Assembly: GCA_903632075.3 (NCBI GenBank) | Contig: CAHIKZ030000389.1 | Location: 365,001 to 429,000 of the forward strand | Source of the DNA: Acanthosepion pharaonis | Taxonomy: Eukaryota; Mollusca; Cephalopoda; Sepiida; Sepiidae | Direction: 5' to 3' | Length of the DNA: 64,000 nt | In this document: positions 32,905 to 44,968 of the stretch, in pieces | How positions within the stretch are numbered: the first letter of the stretch is position 1 | Layout: every line of letters starts with the position of its first letter | The notes under the pieces: generated by a model | Seen by the model: only the letters and a program-made list of their open reading frames with translations | The model's database searches: none | Told to the model about the DNA's origin: nothing | Made by a program: the position numbers and the translations under genes

Positions 32905-33500
32905 TTTCTTTGTCGTTGACATATCTGGTCTGCTGCTCCTGCTACATATTTTAAGACTCTTGACAAAATCCAAAGAAGGGTCTGTAATGTAATCAATCCT
33001 GACCTGGCATCTCAGCTTCAGTCACTTTCACACCACTGTCTTTTCTATAAATATTTTCATGGCAGTTCTAAATAGTTCTCCTCTTTGGTGCCACAAATGC
33101 ATGAATTTAAGCATCCAACTAGATTTGCAACTAGATTTCACTGTTTTATTCTTGAAATAGTAAAAGATGTAACCATATGTTCTATTCTATAGATGTAACC
33201 ATATGTTCTATTCTATAGATGTAACCATATGTCCTATTCTATAGATGTAACCATATGTTCTATTCTAATAGTTTCTTTTCTCATATGTTGAAACCTCTTC
33301 CTGTTTTTTTACTTCCCTGCCATCTACAATCTTCAAAAATTTAAATACAATGCTAACCACCATCTTCTGTCTTCCTGAAACCTGTTCTTTTATTGTCTTT
33401 TCTCCTCATTAAAGTCTTCCCATTCTCTTTCACTCTCAGTAACCCTTTTCATCTTAGTGGCATCATTGCTTTGCTTCAGGTGAAATGATTAAAAAAAAAA
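32905..33500 (+). mobile_element. LINE 3' part, family B (Jockey/CR1-like)
   Basis: Begins in the RT C-terminus (ATCTGGTCTGCTGCTCCTGC; LDKIQRRVCNVI-type peptide) and runs to the 3' tail CATCTTAGTGGCATCATTGC...GTGAAATGATTAAAAA. It contains an expanded 26-bp tandem repeat at 33167-33268. It is 5'-truncated and decayed. Confidence 0.85.
33167..33268. repeat. 26-bp tandem repeat inside LINE
   Basis: Units start at 33167, 33193, 33219 and 33245, consensus ATGTAACCATATGTTCTATT then CTATAG. Only one copy of the equivalent segment is present in sister LINE copies, so the expansion is local. Confidence 0.95.
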
Positions 33501-33509
33501 AAAACACAC

Positions 33510-33805
33510 ACAAAAAAATTATTTATCTTTTTCAAATAAATCCAATAAAAACTAAATTAAAATTTGATATATTTAATTTTGTAATGATTTTATTAATAAT
33601 AAATAAAAATAATGTTTATATTGATGATGATAATTATTTCAGCAAACATGAAATTTTTTCACTTGTTTAAATAATTTAGCTTACTTTTAAGAAAATCTAA
33701 TTAGATTATTTTGGCTTATTTGGATAATTGTTGTGACCTGTTAGGGGTCAGAAAGAAAGAAAAGGAAAGAAGACGGTAGGTTGAACAAGTCTATTGAAAT
33801 AACAG

Positions 33806-33841
<36 letters not shown>

Positions 33842-34430
33842 AAATAAGGGTGTTATTAGTCAGCAGATAGAAGTGTCCGTGCAAACTGTCAGGTTACACT
33901 GCATCTCGACTGCCTGCTTAGGAAGTCTTGCAGGTTAGTATTTATGAAGGAGGAGGAGGAGTTCATTCTAATGTAGATAGGTCACCATAACAATAATTCC
34001 ATAAAATCTTTTCGACTTTGCTCAAGTAATATGTCGTGTTGTGAAATGGCAGACAACAGCAACATTACAGGAAATATGATCATTGCCAGGCTTAAAATTC
34101 TAATATTTTTAAAATTATTTACTTTGCTTCTAAAAAAAAAAAATGTTATTTTTAGAAGCCAAGATTACATTTATTTCATGTTTTCTTTAAATGTAAACCT
34201 GCTGATATTTTTTCTGCTTACAACTGAACTTTGACAAAGCAGATGTAAATTTGTTTTATGTAAACACGATGAATTTCAAAATAAACAAATTTTATCAACA
34301 GAGACATTGTTTATATATAGCAAGTTTTAAAATTTACACTAAAAATAACACATTAAATATCTATCAAAATATGGTTTGAAAATTTGTTATACAAATTAAA
34401 TGTCACCATTTATGTTATAAGCACCATTAG

Positions 34431-34482
<52 letters not shown>

Positions 34483-36560
34483 TTTTATCCTACTGAGCCT
34501 TCTGCAAATTTCTAAAAGAAAAATGTCAAGACTGATGTTTATTGATTCTAACATTAAGGGTGGAAAAAAATAAGGAATATTTTTATCACATCAAAATTTT
34601 TTCTTTTTATTTTATGAAAGGAAAAATTTTATTCAAATACAAAAAAAATTTTTTGCAGTTTATAGAGAAGGACTGTTCATGTTAAAAGTGGTGCACAATG
34701 TTTTAGCCTGAAGATTTGTCATTGAATTACACTCCACAGTCAGGTAGGCTACTTCAAGCTTGATCAAATGAAGACATTACTTGAAGATTATCACCTATAA
34801 TGGGTGAGAGAAATAGCCAACATACTTAAAATATCCAAGTACAAAAATTCATTGACACTAGTTTGATTATGTTAGTCACTTTGATGTGTGGCCTCCATTT
34901 AAGTGAAATATGGAAACTTTACAACAATGTGAAATACAAGAAATAATGAGGCAAGCAAAATGAACAACCACTTCTTATACTTAATGCTGGTCTTCATCCA
35001 AAGAAGATGATACTACACAGCAACAGTTGTTTACTATAAACTTCTTCCAGAGAAACAAACAGTTGATTCAAACGAGTATAGATTCCAATTTAATCAACTG
35101 ATGTAGCAATCAATAAAAAGAGTTTGGAATTAGAAAAAGCATGATATCCCAACAAACTGCATGTTTTTTCAGTGAGAAAGCAAAAATTGCCTCAACTCAG
35201 CTGGCAAGTTTTTACTCATCCACTGTTTTCAGCAAATGTTGTTTGTGCCTTTGGCTTCAGGGAATTCTGTAAAAACCAGAATAAATAGAATGAAAATCAC
35301 TTGATTTCCTGGAAGACTACAAAGAGCACCTATTTGCTGGGCATATTTTTTCTGTTGTGTGACCTGGTTGCTGATTCATCTGAGATTTGAAATTTTTGAA
35401 TTTACAAATAACTTTCTGAAAAATAAAGTTATTAAAAATAAAAATAAAAATGACCTTTTATTTTTTACTTGGGCTTAAGATGGGAAGATAAATTATATGA
35501 GACAAGCTAAAGCAACATAAAGATGACACAAGTCGTGGTAAACTCAACATTTATTTTATTCAAACTTCCATTTGCTCCCAGCGTTACTCGTGGCATCAGA
35601 AATGCTGATTATCATCATCGTAATTAACATTATTGATGTTGTTATAGAACATTTAGTAAACAAAAGTTTTTGAGCAATTCAGTAGTTTTTTTCTCAGATC
35701 TTTTTTTTCCTTAATTTAACCTAAAAAGGAAGAATTTTTGTCCTAATTTGATTTGGATGAAGAGGGTTGTTTTTATTTTAGTTTGAATATAAAAGAAGGG
35801 ATTTTTGTCCTTATCTGAACTAGAAAAAAGTGTTTTATTCAAGCTGGAATGAATGAAGGAAAAAGTTTTTTTTCTCCTAATTTAATCTAGAATTGAGATA
35901 TTTGTTTTAAATCAAACTAGCGGAACATTTTTTCCTTCTTTCAAATGAGTTTTCATTTCCTAAGATAAAAATCTGACTCTAAGCAATTCAACCATTTCTG
36001 TCCTAATGGCTGAACTATATACTAAAATGTTCAGGTGATTGGTACCATTCATTTCTTTTATGACTCTGTGACAATAAAACCAGACAATGAATTTAACATG
36101 ATGCAGACAAAGCAACCTGAAGAAAAAAAAAATAGACAATCCCCTTTCACTGTTTGATATCCATAATAATACAAATTATATTTTATGATATTAGCATAAC
36201 AGCAAAAGGGACTTTTATGAGGGGAAATAACATTGAAGTTTTCCCTAAGCTACAATAAAAAGTCTTATTTAAAATGCATGTAAATTGATGATGCAATTTT
36301 TTTCAATAATAAAAATAACTGGAAGTACCTTTGAAAATGTCACAGTTTTCCTATTTTAATTTTCTGATGAAACTTAATTCTTCAGTAAGTCATAGAATAA
36401 GTTCTTTGAAACTACAATTTAATACTGGTTGAGAATCCTTTACCTGAAATTCTTGGAATTAGAAGTGCTTCAGTTTTCAGATTTTTTTTCAAATTTTGGA
36501 ATACTGGCAACTTTGTATGTAACATCAATAAAATGGATCAGCTTGGGAATGAAACATAAA
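33510..36560. other. AT-rich DNA with microsatellites, no gene seen
   Basis: (TA)n at 33809-33838 and 34433-34476. A degenerate run of about 60-70-bp units with TTTTTGTCCTAATTTGA-type cores occurs at 35700-35930. Nothing else recognised; the short frames are not supported. Confidence 0.5.
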
Positions 36561-36569
36561 CATGATATC

Positions 36570-37110
36570 CCGTTGTTATAGACAAGCGTATGGTTGCAAG
36601 AAAGAAATATGACAACAGCAGAAATAGATTTACGTGGTTTATTTCAACAGGAACGTGTGGGTTGGAACAGCTACCTTGTGGTAAAGTTCATAAGCCGGCT
36701 TTGGATCTAGGTCGATCTCTCATAGTAGTTCACACATGTTGACAGTGGTTGATGCTCCTCTGCTGTCAGCTGCTGACCGTGACAGGTCTCTACCCTGGCC
36801 ACCTGTGGACTGCCCATTGAACTTCCGTGTGACCCCTTTTATAGCGTTTTTTTTTTTATGGCTTAACAGGCTCGAAAAACGAAGCGAGTATAATTAGGAG
36901 GGAAGCATTTTTATTGGACGAAAAATAGAACACTTTAAATATTTTTTATTTTTCGACCGGAACTCGTGTGTCGGGAACATTTGTAAATGAAGATAATGGT
37001 CATTTTGTGACGGGGTTTTGTCCCATTCACATCCGGCTCTCGCTCTTGAGTATTTGCCTGTAAATCAGCCGAGATATGTCTTATTTTATTTTATAACACC
37101 GTTACATTTC
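36570..37110 (-). mobile_element. Solo LTR-like block
   Basis: Less AT-rich block that reads on the minus strand as an LTR: start TGTAACGGTGTTAT near 37110, TATA box TATAAAAGGGG at 36844-36834, and poly(A) signal AAATAAA at 36644-36638, about 200 bp downstream of TATA, with CTATAACA near the end (about 36580). No internal retrotransposon genes adjoin it. Target-site duplication was not found, so exact ends and the solo-LTR assignment are inference. Confidence 0.55.
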
Positions 37111-37114
37111 ATAA

Positions 37115-37765
37115 CACAGATTATACATATACCCTGAAGGTAGAAAATTTGATAAATATTGCGTACATACAGATATAGGTAATGATATTTAGTTATGTAA
37201 TGCTCACATGGATTTTTAAGTGGTGAAATTAAGATTTCATGTAAAAATAATGTTTTGTACTTTCTGTACATGTACAAAAAACATGATCACTGCTTACAAA
37301 AAAATATATAAATGCAGGATTTTTTGACATTTTCAATAATATCTTTACTGAGTATGAAACACTGCATAAATAATTCATGAATGAAGGTGTTGCTGTGATG
37401 ATCACTAACAAAAAACTGGTGCTAATGTAAGCTATGTAGCTGGTCTAGGAAATGCCTACCCAAGGCAGATGAGGTCATTTACAAAAACTGCACATCACCT
37501 AGGAACCTTCCTGGTACTTTCTGAAATTATTCATTTGTAGCAAGTCATATCAGCAGCTGAAAAACTTACACATTTTGGAAGTTTTCAGATTAACGATACT
37601 CAGCCTGTAATATCATCTTGCATCATTTAAATATTTGAGCTTAACAACTTTCACAAAATATTACAATAGCAATCATTGAATGTAAATGCAAATCACTGAA
37701 GAGGTAAGAGAGAACAACTGAAAAGAAATTGACAAGTTTTTCCATTTCACTGATGCAACTGAATG
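37115..37765. other. Unassigned AT-rich DNA
   Basis: No gene or repeat recognised. Confidence 0.5.
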
Positions 37766-37770
37766 AATCA

Positions 37771-38200
37771 GACTATCATCCTTATCTTTGTTGCCATATT
37801 TATCACAACGTTTTGGCCTTTGTATGCTCTGACCTTCTTCAGGTGGTTGGAATGTAGAACTGAACCCTTTATTTTGCTCACTGGGGTAGACTGTTCTAGT
37901 TCCATGTGCCATGTCTAATGGATGTCAGTTATCAGTTATCTCTTGTTAATTCACCTCTCCAAGCACTCCACCACCTTAACCAGGTAGGAGTTCAATACCT
38001 GGTTAAGGCAGTGGAGAACTTGGAGAGGGAATTAAGCAGTAGAGAACTGATAACTGACATACAATAGACATGGCACGTGGAACTAGAACAGTCTACGTCA
38101 GCGAGCGAAATAAAGGGTTCAGTTCGACATTCTATGTTTGGAGCTTATAACGGCCGAAACGTTGTGAGAAATATGGCAACAAAGATGAGGATGATAGTTC
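37771..38200. repeat. 430-bp near-complete palindrome, Penelope type
   Basis: Left arm 37771-37985 and right arm 37996-38200 are reverse complements nearly throughout, around a loop of about 10 bp (CCTTAACCAGGTA / TACCTGGTTAAGG at the centre). Both arms carry AGACTGTTCTAGTTCC/GGAACTAGAACAGTCT and the Penelope-type GGCCGAAACGTTGTG or its complement. The right-arm open frame is a by-product. Confidence 0.92.
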
Positions 38201-38464
38201 AAATAATGTACATAATACCTCATCTCAAAAATATAGACAGATCAGTATTGTTGCCTTCTCTATCTTCCCTTTTTCTTCTTGAAACCAAACAAGTCCCCCC
38301 ACCTCTGATATGTCTTTTCATTTTACCACAAAATGAAATAGCTTATTTATAAAGGTATTGGAAGTGCCTAAGAAGCAATCAGGATTATAATATGATGAAA
38401 ATATTAAAAAAAGTATAACATTTAAAAAGTGAGCATGTTGGAAAATAGTCAGAACATTTCTGTT

Positions 38465-38645
38465 TCAACAATGAATCCCAGGTTAGAATTTTATGATGGG
38501 CAATTTGTCCATGTGGATGACTTCTTCATAATATTGGCCTGGGGAGATGATCCCAATGTGCTACACTGTTTGGAAGTGCTTGAAAACCATACCACAAGTT
38601 GACGCAAGCCTTGTCAGTGACATTGGATTGACAAAATTGTTTGTG
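38465..38645 (+). mobile_element. SINE relic lacking its tRNA head
   Basis: GGGGAGATGATCCCAATGTG, GAAGTGCTTGAAAACCATACC and GTTGACGCAAGCC match the body of the tRNA-headed SINE at 46190-46390 (GATGATCCCACACACC, GAAGTGCCTGAAAATG, GTTGACCCAAGTCC). The tRNA-like part is degenerate. Confidence 0.65.
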
Positions 38646-39096
38646 TTCATGACTGAGAGCTTGAGTGTACTGGCCTTGTTCAACTGCTGATCACACTCAG
38701 AAACCATAACTGAGGTCTGCTCAGGATAGTTGCTGTATAAACCCCAAGTTGTCTCTGTGGATATTGAACAAATACAAATGTGTCTGAACAGGCGTCTGCA
38801 ATAGGGATTAGGTAGTGACCATTGTACACTCTATACTCTCTCGTAACTGATGGATGCTTACTAAATATTAATAATATAAGTAAAAAAAAATTACTGAACC
38901 ATAAAATCAACACAATAGAATTGTAGGTAAAAATTGTATTATACATATTCTACAATATAGCTAAAAAAGTAAAACTAAATTTGTAGAATTATACCAAACA
39001 TATGTTGCATTAACCTTTCCCTTTTTTTTCTTTTCTTTTTAAGAATTTTGAAATACTGCATTTGAACTTAAAATTTAAATCACTATAAATCTTTGT

Positions 39097-39124
39097 CTGA
39101 TGAAGAGAACAGAAGTCCCGAAAC
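39097..39124 (+). repeat. Penelope-type CTGATGA...CGAAAC motif
   Basis: CTGATGAAGAG...AGTCCCGAAACATG, matching the tail motif of the Penelope family. No other element parts are attached. Confidence 0.45.
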
Positions 39125-39129
39125 ATGTC

Positions 39130-40425
39130 CCAGCACCCAATGAAAATTACATGTTAAACATGAATAATTGAATAAAGATACATTGTATATATTTGAAATA
39201 AGTTATTATCTTTCGAAGAGTTGTTTGGACAATTGGTCTTAATCATTTTTTATTGCTATCATAATTCATCCAATCCATTCTCTAACCTTCTTTAGTTGTG
39301 TATTTCACATGGAAAGAGGCAAAATGGCAGTCAATAGAAAAAGAAAATGGTACATTTGGTATTTTCGTCTATTGAACAGGATTACTCAACCTTTTATAAT
39401 TTGTGACCAAACCAATTTTTTTTTTACTGATGTTTGTAGAGACTTATTTTTTAACCAAACTAAATAAAACTGCTGTAAAATGTGACACTATTACAAGTTC
39501 ATTGCTTAAAAGTGAGCTTATGTCTTCTAGTTGATCAGAGGGTTGCATTGACATTGTTTATTAGTTCCAAGCTCATAAAACTTTATAGAATTAAGGCTGA
39601 ATCTCAAAATTGAAGAGAAATTTGTAAAGTCAACATTTGCATATTTTTGTGAATATCTAACAATGAAGAATTCAAACACAGTCATGGTGGCTGTGAAAGA
39701 GAGCAGGAATTTGATGACACTCTGATGGATATTTTTTGAGATTTTCAGCCATGATGTTTCCAATTGCAATGGGAATGAATGCTAAAAAGCAGCCCCCTCC
39801 CCAAATTTATAGATAAATCCTACAGATGCATGCTAGGATTTCTTCTTAGTCAATAGAAATGGACAATTTTTGGTCTTACCCACACATTTTTTTCTTTTTT
39901 GCCTTGAAGAAACTGCAATAACCATTTGACTGTATCCAGTTTGTGTATGAACAGTGTTTTTTTTTACTTTGCTATTATCTTATATTTATCTTACCTTATA
40001 TTACAATGTTAATTTTTTCCTATTATTTTGTTTTCTTCTTCTTGGGAATTTTGTGAATTCCACTTAAAAATTCCTGCTTATTAAACAAGCCACAACTCAG
40101 CTAAGTCCAAATGTCTAAAGCAATTTTTCCCAAGTGCCGTCTTCAAAATATTAGTGAAACTGTATAAGATGATAAGATGAAGCAGAAAAAGGGAAATTTT
40201 ATGGAAAGATGAAGAGAAAAAGAAAAAAAAAAGTGGTCAGCATATAATTTGAACCAAACTATTCTCTGAAACATTGTTAACATCATCTTTTTATAATAAA
40301 AGCCACAACTGTCTTAACATTTCTTGGTCTATCATTAGTTAAAATCATCAAAATTAAAATAATAATTATAATTAAATAAAAAGTCATAAATAATAAGCAC
40401 AGAGTTACAATATAGTGATTTTCCA
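39130..40425. other. Unassigned AT-rich DNA
   Basis: No gene recognised. The 80-codon minus-strand frame at 39769-39527 has no known domain. Confidence 0.5.
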
Positions 40426-40429
40426 AGCA

Positions 40430-40545
40430 TAGCTTGGATGTGGCACAAGGCCGAAAGTAAGGGGCACCCAGTGAGGATTAAACTTACTACTCAGCCATAA
40501 TTGTTCTAGCTTGCTAACCATTACACCATCTCGAGGTGCCCAACA
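40430..40545 (-). mobile_element. tRNA-derived SINE relic
   Basis: On the minus strand GATGGTGTAATGGTTAGCAAGC (A-box-like) is followed by AGTTTAATCCTCACTGGG (B-box-like), then the CGGCCTTGTGCCACAT body. The body motif TGTGGCACAAG recurs at 50201-50215. Confidence 0.6.
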
Positions 40546-41461
40546 CAGAGTTAGAATATAAATAAAAAATGAATCATATATAATAACAAACAGTGAGACT
40601 TTTTCTGCATGTTTCTTTGTTGATAACTGATGTAATGGAATAACCTGTCACCCCCATGAGTGACTACACTATAGGTAGTAAGTACCTATAAGTATTTGTA
40701 AGTCAACAGACTACAGAGACTAGCTGGGATCTATTGAGTGTGACAAGACTTATGTGAGAACTACCAACTTTCCAATAGTAGCACGCATTACTGGATTGAC
40801 TTGTGACAACCTTGTGCATAACTGTTACCTTTATTCTCATTGTATTGGTTTTTACAATAAACCTTTATTTATTCTATCCGCCATGTTTGTCAAGTATATA
40901 TTCCTATTAGCACGGAATATAACAATAACCTTTTTTCTACTAAATCCATGAAATCAGCCTTGGTTCAGGTATGTGGCTTGTAGGCAAGTAGGCAGGTGAT
41001 ATATCCGCTATGCCAACACTTTGTTGCTTGAACAATAAGGTAAAATTAAGCTGAAAATATTTTTACAGATTGCACAGATACTACACTGATCCTATGCAGA
41101 AAATAAATCCTGTCATTTCTTGGCAGGTATAGTGTCAGTAAAACAAACAAGGAAATAGATTTCTGGCTAATTTTAGGCCATAAAAAAAAATACATTAGGA
41201 GGAAGTACATTAAGGGCAAAATAGACAATTCCATGAGGGAGGAAATAAATTGTTTTTTTTGCCTGTGAGCTGTCTTATCACTTGACACGCCATAGTGTTT
41301 AATGGCAAATAGAATGGGTGAATGAACACGTGGTTAGACCACTCACCATTACTTGCTAATATAGTAGCCATAAAAATGTTGTTACTTCTATGGTTGACTT
41401 TCATATTGTTTAATCAACATTGTGTATATGAAAAATATGTTTTTTTACACTATTTAGATTT

Positions 41462-41760
41462 GGACTATTGTCCTCATTTTTGTTGTTGTTATCAACTGTT
41501 TCTGCTCAAGTATTACTCACCTCATTTCCTCTGAGTCCAAGTACACACCACTCTTGACACAGGGATTGAACTCACAATTTCAGTGTCAACAAATTCACAA
41601 ACCAACATTTTAGTCCACTTGGCTATTGTCCTATCAATTAAATATAAAGGGTTCAGTTCTGAGTTCCCTGTAAGTTAGCCAGATCGATATACACCTGATG
41701 AAGGCCGGAGGGCACAATGGTCGAAATGTGATAACTAGAAGAAAAATGAGGACAATAGTC
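41462..41760. repeat. Inverted-repeat Penelope-type relic with SINE insertion
   Basis: GGACTATTGTCCTCATTTTTGTTG at the left pairs with the ATGAGGACAATAGTC block at about 41746-41760. The right arm has CTGATGAAGGCC (41695) and GGTCGAAATGTGATAAC. The arms are separated by a tRNA-derived SINE at 41545-41640. A further arm copy, CAAAGACAAGGACAATAGTC, lies at 41861-41880. Confidence 0.7.
41545..41640 (-). mobile_element. tRNA-derived SINE relic
   Basis: Minus-strand TAGCCAAGTGGACTAAAATG (A box) and GTGAGTTCAATCCCTG (B box), resembling the head of the SINE at 46190. It interrupts the Penelope-type inverted repeat. Confidence 0.65.
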
Positions 41761-41889
41761 TGAATATTAATAATGTAAATAATGATAAGTTTTTATCCCT
41801 GAAATTCAGACATAAATCATTGAATCTGTATGGCTCCAATGTGATACATCAAGAGAGACAACAAAGACAAGGACAATAGTCCAATTATA

Positions 41890-42790
41890 AATAGTATAAA
41901 TAATGATAACTCCTCATCCCAGAAATATTAAGCAGAAAGTTTTTATTTTCTTTAATATCATTATGATAGCACACATCTGGAGAAGTTATTATTTTCATCA
42001 GTGTGGGGTCTGTAAACATTGAAGGTGATGTTTAACCCATTGTTTTTCTTCATCTTTCTGTAAAATTTTGCTTTTTTTTCTGCTTCATCTTTTTTTATCT
42101 TTTCACACAGTTTCACTGATAGAAAGTTTTGAAGATGGAACTTGGGGAAAATTGCTTTAGAAATTTGGACTTAGCAAAGTTCTGACTGAAAAAAAAAAAA
42201 AAAAAAAAAAATTCTGCATCAGTTAGAGCATAATCAAATATCTGCTTTCTTATTTTTTCACTGAACAAGCAGTTTAAAAACCCACATCTCTGTAAACATG
42301 TTAATAAAAACATAGTCAGTTCACAAATGGTAAAAGTTTGAGAAATCTTGTTTAACAAAGGAAAACAGCAAATGAAGATAGTGAGAAAATAAAATGATAC
42401 AGTCAATCACATAAGTGAATGTAGCAAATTAACCCAGAGGGAAAACAGGTATAGGTGTGACTGTCTACTAGAAACAGTGCAACTGACTGCTTTTTGACCA
42501 GATGAAAATAGAAAGAAAAACAATTCAGAAAAGAAATCAAGAGAATAGTAGAAGAATTGATATGCTTACTTATCTCTTCCTAACATACAACTAACAAAAG
42601 GGTATTGATTTTAAGCATCATTGGTTTAAGAATTAAAAAAATGTCAATATGAACAAATAAGTTGATATATAATTGGTTGAGCAAACAACAAAGATACTTT
42701 ATTCTTCCAAGCAATCCACAAAACTGTCTTTTTTATCATATCTTCTTAGGTTTATGTTTTTTTTACTGACATGAAGTAGAAAGATTATAT
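41890..42790. other. Unassigned AT-rich DNA
   Basis: No gene. Poly(A) run at 42188-42211. Confidence 0.5.
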
Positions 42791-42799
42791 TGAATCAAT

Positions 42800-43430
42800 T
42801 TTTAGGTCTGCTGTGAAGAAAGTTGGTTCACTGTGTCATGGCTGGACAATTTTTATCACTAGAATCTATCTTACATATTTATAAGTCTACCATTCATCTA
42901 TGCATTGAATATTGCTGCCATATCTGGTCTGCTGCTTCTGCTGCATATTTAGAGATTCTTGATAAAATCCAAAGAAGAATCTGCAATGTTATTGGTCTTG
43001 ACCTGACATCTTGTCTTCAGTCACTTTCCAATTACCATAACATAGCTTCTCTGTGCCTTTTCCTATAAATACTTTCATGGCAATTATTTTGATGAAATTT
43101 CCTCTACGGTACATAGACTTTATATATTTAATCACATTGACAGCAAGGTCTCATTATTTTATAGTTGAAATGGCAAAATGTAACTGTAAATTCTATGCTA
43201 ACAGTTTCTTCTGTTGTATTTATTATCACTTTGTGAAACTCTCTTCTGGCTTCTTGCTTTCCAATTTGATTTTCAAAAATTTAAATGCAATGTCAATCAT
43301 TCTTCTGGCTTCTTAATTCCCATTCTTTTATTGTATCTTTATCTCTTCTTTCTCATATTCCCTCTTACTCAGTAAGCCCTTAAATGTTAGTGGCTTTATT
43401 GCCTTGCTTGAGGTGGAATGATTAAAACAA
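42800..43430 (+). mobile_element. LINE 3' part, family B (Jockey/CR1-like)
   Basis: Best-preserved copy of this family. The frame 42823-43068 encodes LESILHIYKSTIHLCIEYCC, IWSAASAAYLEILDKIQRRI and SLSNYHNIASLCLF, the C-terminal end of a Jockey/CR1-type reverse transcriptase (the LYKSTIRPxxEYxxHIW, LDxIQRRxxxxI and RRxxAxLxLFYxYxxG pattern). Coding breaks after CLFL, and the non-coding tail ends GGTGGAATGATTAAAACAAA. It is 5'-truncated. Confidence 0.85.
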
Positions 43431-43589
43431 ATTTTTTCTCACTTAGGAACTGTTTATAAATAAGAAGAAAATCATGTTCTGAAAAATGTCCTCATAATTT
43501 TTCAAACAGCTAGGATTCACCTCCTATTAATGGTAATGGTAATATTAACTGCTTCCTTATAAGGAAACATTCAGCATTCACTGACTGAG

Positions 43590-44410
43590 CAGCTAGTACT
43601 TCTTTCAGTTGAAATTTAACGAAAAGATTTTATAAATTTCAACTGAAAGTGATACCAGCTGCTCAGTCAGTCTTTTCCTTAAAACAAATCCAGTAGCTGT
43701 TATCACTCTTTGTAGTAATGATGAGGGTTTCCTTCCTAACCTTTTATTTGAAGTGGTGTGGAACATCAACATCTTGATTATGTCATTATTTACTCTTGAA
43801 GTTACATGTGATATCCATTTTAACTCTTGCTGCTGTTGAAATTCCTCAAGTGTTGTCATTTCTGTTATTTGGTACAGTTCTTTGCTTGTGATTCTGTAGC
43901 ACCAGTTCACAAAGCCCAAAGACATGTGATCTTCACCAACACCTACAGGCTTCACTAGCTCAAAGCCATTTTTAACCATTGGTCTGAGAAAGTGATTGTA
44001 TGCAGCTGACACTTTAGATATTTCTGAGCGGGTTTAGTGTCATGCATGGCATCCATATGAAAGTCTCAATCTGACAAGACTAAGAACATGACTAGAGTTT
44101 TTAGGTTATTGTTTTGGTTTTGTAGCAGCTTGTGGTGTTGGGTGAAACTACCTCCATTGCAATTCTATTCTTTGTTCAATTTCCTTTTCTCCTATACTAA
44201 ATTTGTTATAACTGATCAATATACCAAGGCATTTGAAGTGTTTGATATTTATTAATTCCACATCCTGAAATTTTATGTTAGATTCAGAGTAGGTACCACC
44301 ACTGCTTTAATACTAATTCCAGATCATAGATTCTGTTTTGAAAAGGTTTATCTTAAGTCCTATTTATTGGAACTCTTGGTAGTGGATGTTGATTTTCTGT
44401 CAAGATGAAG
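43590..44410 (-). pseudogene. Non-LTR retrotransposon RT C-terminal relic, family C
   Basis: A minus-strand frame at 44012-43605 (135 codons) includes FQQQQELKWISHVTSRVNND and GRKPSSLLQRVI, the end of a LINE reverse transcriptase protein (the RQQLxWxGHVxRM-type block). Further upstream on the minus strand, GLKINLFKTE and the FKCLGILISYNKFS-type block at about 44180-44350 match the conserved region after the RT palm. Stops lie between the blocks. Clade not determined. Confidence 0.7.
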
Positions 44411-44429
44411 GAATTTCAGATAAAATGGT

Positions 44430-44755
44430 TGGTTAATTTTGTTTGGTAGCATATCAACCTTTATGGATTATTTAATGCTGAAATCTAAATATTTTAAATG
44501 CAATTGTATGTTTTCAACTGCAGATAAAATGCATTATTGGTAATTTCACTACAAATATGTATTGCTGGTAATTGTTTTATATAAAAATGTATTGCTGGTA
44601 TTTTTACTATAAAAACATTTTTATGCTTTCATAGTATTTTGTTGTTGTTTGGCAAGATTCACTATATACCCATAGATGGACCCAAACAGGTGCAACCACC
44701 CTGGGTCAGGATAGATCTGAGAACAACAGCATTTAAGAGATGGTTCCTACTCCTA
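44430..44755 (+). repeat. Dispersed repeat D, copy 1
   Basis: Shares GGTTATTTAATGCTGAAATCTA, ATGTATTGCTGGTA, ACCCATAGATGGACCC, AACAGGTGCAACCACC and AGAGATGGTTCC with copies at 46395-46915 (plus) and 49255-49800 (minus). Non-coding, likely a SINE-like or non-autonomous element. Confidence 0.75.
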
Positions 44756-44921
44756 AGCTATTAGTGCACGACAGAGAAAGAAAAATTATAAAGTATTATA
44801 TACGGATGTATACAAATGCCAGCAGCCAGAGGGCTCAATTCATTGAAGAAAATATATGTATTGTGCATAGAGTGATGGTGTTATTGGAACAATGCTCAAT
44901 GTTATATAACAGAGCTATAAA

Positions 44922-44929
<8 letters not shown>

Positions 44930-44968
<39 letters not shown>

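Noticed and set aside
42113..42406. 97-codon minus-strand frame
   Set aside because: Contains a poly-F run from a poly(A) tract and no recognised domain; consistent with chance in AT-rich DNA.
43605..44012. 135-codon minus-strand frame as a host gene
   Set aside because: The peptide blocks match the C-terminal end of LINE reverse transcriptases, and matching RT debris continues upstream.
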